Assembly (NCBI GenBank): GCA_018334795.1
Contig: JAGXLH010000024.1
Location: 10,312 to 17,927, forward strand
Reading direction: 5' to 3'
DNA length: 7,616 bases
Source: Thermoplasmatota archaeon
GTDB taxonomy: Archaea > Thermoplasmatota > E2 > DHVEG-1
Below, in pieces: positions 6,251 through 7,616 of the stretch; positions within the stretch are counted from its first letter, which is position 1; each line of letters begins with the position of its first letter. Under the pieces are notes generated by a model that did no database searches, was not told the origin of the DNA, and was given only the letters and a program-made list of their open reading frames with translations. A program made the position numbers and the translations under genes.

Positions 6251-6255
6251 GGAGG
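6251..6255 (+). promoter_or_regulatory. Shine-Dalgarno site of elp3
   Basis: GGAGG followed by 5 nt (ACTTA) and then TTG at 6261. This consensus site at ideal spacing is the main reason for choosing the TTG over the ATG at 6279, which would be 23 nt away. Confidence 0.75.
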
Positions 6256-6260
6256 ACTTA

Positions 6261-7616
6261 TTGTCTTCATCTTGTTCTATGTCATTTCATGCTGAAATCA
6301 TCGATATCATTCTTTCAAAACGAATTTGTTCCAAACAAGAAATTCATCGATTAAAGATTAAACTTTGTAAAAAACATGGATTAATTGATATTCCTAAGAA
6401 CAGTGAAATAATTTTTCATATACCAGATTCACTTTCTGAAGAAGACAAAGCATTTGTAATTAAAGCCTTGCGTAAAAAACCAATGCGTACTATTTCAGGT
6501 GTGGCTGTGGTTGCGGTAATGACTAGTCCTGCAGCGTGTCCTCATGGTCAATGTATTCCTTGTCCCGGAGGACCCATAAATGATTCGCCGCAGAGTTACA
6601 CTGGTTTTGAACCAGCTGCAATGCGTGGATCGTTGAATAATTTCGATGCATTTCATCAAGTGACTGCTCGAATAAATCAGTTGGAAGCAATCGGTCATCC
6701 CGCAGATAAAATTGATTTAATCATCATGGGTGGAACGTTTACTGCTCGTGATCCATTTTACCAGCAATGGTTTGTGAAACGTTGTTATGAAGCAATGAAT
6801 CAAAAAACAGCTTTAACAATAAAAGAAGCAAAAAAAGAAAATGAAAACAGCAGACATAGGTGTATTGGATTAACCGTTGAAACCCGTCCGGATTGGTACC
6901 GATTGCAACATATTGATGAAAGCATCAGATTTGGTGCTACTCGAGTTGAGCTTGGCGTGCAAAATGTATATGATGATGTTTTATTTGCGATGAACAGAGG
7001 CCATACAGTTAGTGATACTATTTTTGCAACCCGATCTGCTAAAGAATCTGGATTAAAAGTGTGTTATCATATGATGCCTGGATTACCGGGATCAAATAAA
7101 AAAAAGGATTTGGATAGTTTCAAAGGATTATTTTCTAATCCTCATTTTCAACCTGATATGCTTAAGATCTATCCAACACTGGTGATCAAAAACACACCAC
7201 TATATAAACAATGGAAACAAGGAACGTATACACCACTATCTACTGATGAAGCTGTTGATCAGATTGCTAACATGCTTTCATTTGTGCCAGAGTATGTTCG
7301 TATTCAACGGATTCAACGAGATGTTCCTGCTCAGTATATTGAAGCAGGAGTGAAGAAAAGTAATCTTAGACAACTTGTCATTGCTAAGTTAAAAGAAAAA
7401 GGCATTCCTTGTCGAGAGATTCGTTGTCGTGAACTTGGTCATAAAAGTTTGCAAGGGCAAAAAAAAGCAAAACAGATTTCACTAGACAAGGTTAAACTGG
7501 AAAAAATAGTGTATGAAGCAAGCAAGGGAACTGAAGTCTTTCTTTCACTAGTCATCCCAAAAGAAGATGCATTAGTTGGTTACTTACGATTACGTGATCT
7601 TAACCAGCCACATCGG
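6261..7616 (+). CDS. elp3: Elp3: tRNA U34 carboxymethyl synthase (radical SAM + acetyltransferase), C-terminus cut by window edge
   Basis: 452 codons are open to the window end. Archaeal Elp3 acts alone, using acetyl-CoA and a SAM radical to put a carboxymethyl group on C5 of wobble uridine in tRNA. An N-terminal tRNA-binding region (about 1-80) is followed by the radical SAM core: C93-x4-C98-x2-C101 in ACPHGQCIPCPGG holds the [4Fe-4S] cluster. Then come MGGTFTA (156-162), LTVETRPDW, GATRVELGVQ and CYHMMPGLPG (268-277), all classic Elp3 motifs. RIQRDVPAQYIEAGVKKSNL starts at residue 350, and CREIRCRELGH follows. The acetyltransferase (GNAT) domain starts near residue 400 and breaks off at VGYLRLRD (439-446), so the acetyl-CoA-binding motif and roughly the last 80-100 residues are missing. 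The start is an uncommon TTG, supported by GGAGG 5 nt upstream; ATG at 6279 is the alternative. It is transcribed away from the ABC operon with no evident functional link. Confidence 0.95.
   Translation, partial: MSSSCSMSFHAEIIDIILSKRICSKQEIHRLKIKLCKKHGLIDIPKNSEIIFHIPDSLSEEDKAFVIKALRKKPMRTISGVAVVAVMTSPAACPHGQCIPCPGGPINDSPQSYTGFEPAAMRGSLNNFDAFHQVTARINQLEAIGHPADKIDLIIMGGTFTARDPFYQQWFVKRCYEAMNQKTALTIKEAKKENENSRHRCIGLTVETRPDWYRLQHIDESIRFGATRVELGVQNVYDDVLFAMNRGHTVSDTIFATRSAKESGLKVCYHMMPGLPGSNKKKDLDSFKGLFSNPHFQPDMLKIYPTLVIKNTPLYKQWKQGTYTPLSTDEAVDQIANMLSFVPEYVRIQRIQRDVPAQYIEAGVKKSNLRQLVIAKLKEKGIPCREIRCRELGHKSLQGQKKAKQISLDKVKLEKIVYEASKGTEVFLSLVIPKEDALVGYLRLRDLNQPHR

Larger units (their letters stand above)
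6143..6260. other. Divergent intergenic region between the ABC operon and elp3
   Basis: This is 118 bp of very AT-rich DNA with runs of A (6179-6185, 6213-6220) and T (6241-6248). It holds the minus-strand TATA box of the ABC operon (6165-6170) and the Shine-Dalgarno site of elp3 (6251-6255). A plus-strand promoter for elp3 must lie here too. AATTATTCTAATA around 6199-6211 is a weak candidate, but no clear TATA box stands out. No operator palindrome or small RNA is apparent. Confidence 0.5.

Overview
This is a gene-dense, AT-rich (by eye a little under 40% GC) window that is very probably archaeal. The reasons are a DUF131/TIGR00304 membrane protein (an archaeal family), a fusion of 3-hexulose-6-phosphate synthase to an RraA-like domain (an architecture known from archaea), an archaeal-type Elp3, and TTTATA-like TATA boxes at archaeal spacing from start codons. 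The presence of FolD (folate C1 metabolism) together with DUF131 suggests a folate-using euryarchaeal or Thermoplasmata-like lineage, but that placement is a guess.

Layout. Positions 1-2182 (minus strand) are a two-gene operon: the HPS-RraA fusion, then, overlapping by 4 nt, a DUF362 double [4Fe-4S] protein that runs off the left edge. An 89-bp gap (2183-2271) holds back-to-back TATA boxes. To its right, on the plus strand, lie a class I SAM methyltransferase (2272-3075), then folD (3108-3989) with its own TATA box, and the DUF131 membrane protein (3982-4389), whose start overlaps the folD end. The DUF131 gene converges on, and overlaps by 20 bp, a minus-strand two-gene ABC exporter operon (DrrA-like ATPase 5153-6142, ABC-2 permease 4370-5149). 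A 118-bp divergent region separates it from elp3 on the plus strand (6261 to the right edge, incomplete).

Functional reading. HPS in archaea usually runs towards ribulose 5-phosphate plus formaldehyde, and FolD handles C1 units on tetrahydrofolate, so the left half has a loose pentose/C1 theme. Whether the genes work together is inference. The most notable observation is that FolD carries Arg where the catalytic Lys belongs and Glu where a catalytic Asp belongs, and has also lost the usual NADP-phosphate contacts. Four promoters have TATA boxes about 26-35 nt from the first usable start codon. This pattern supports leaderless or near-leaderless transcripts and moves two starts inward from the longest-ORF choice. 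Second genes in operons, and elp3, instead have Shine-Dalgarno sequences.

No tRNA, rRNA, CRISPR array, insertion sequence or prophage signal was seen, and no stretch of more than 300 bases lacks a gene.
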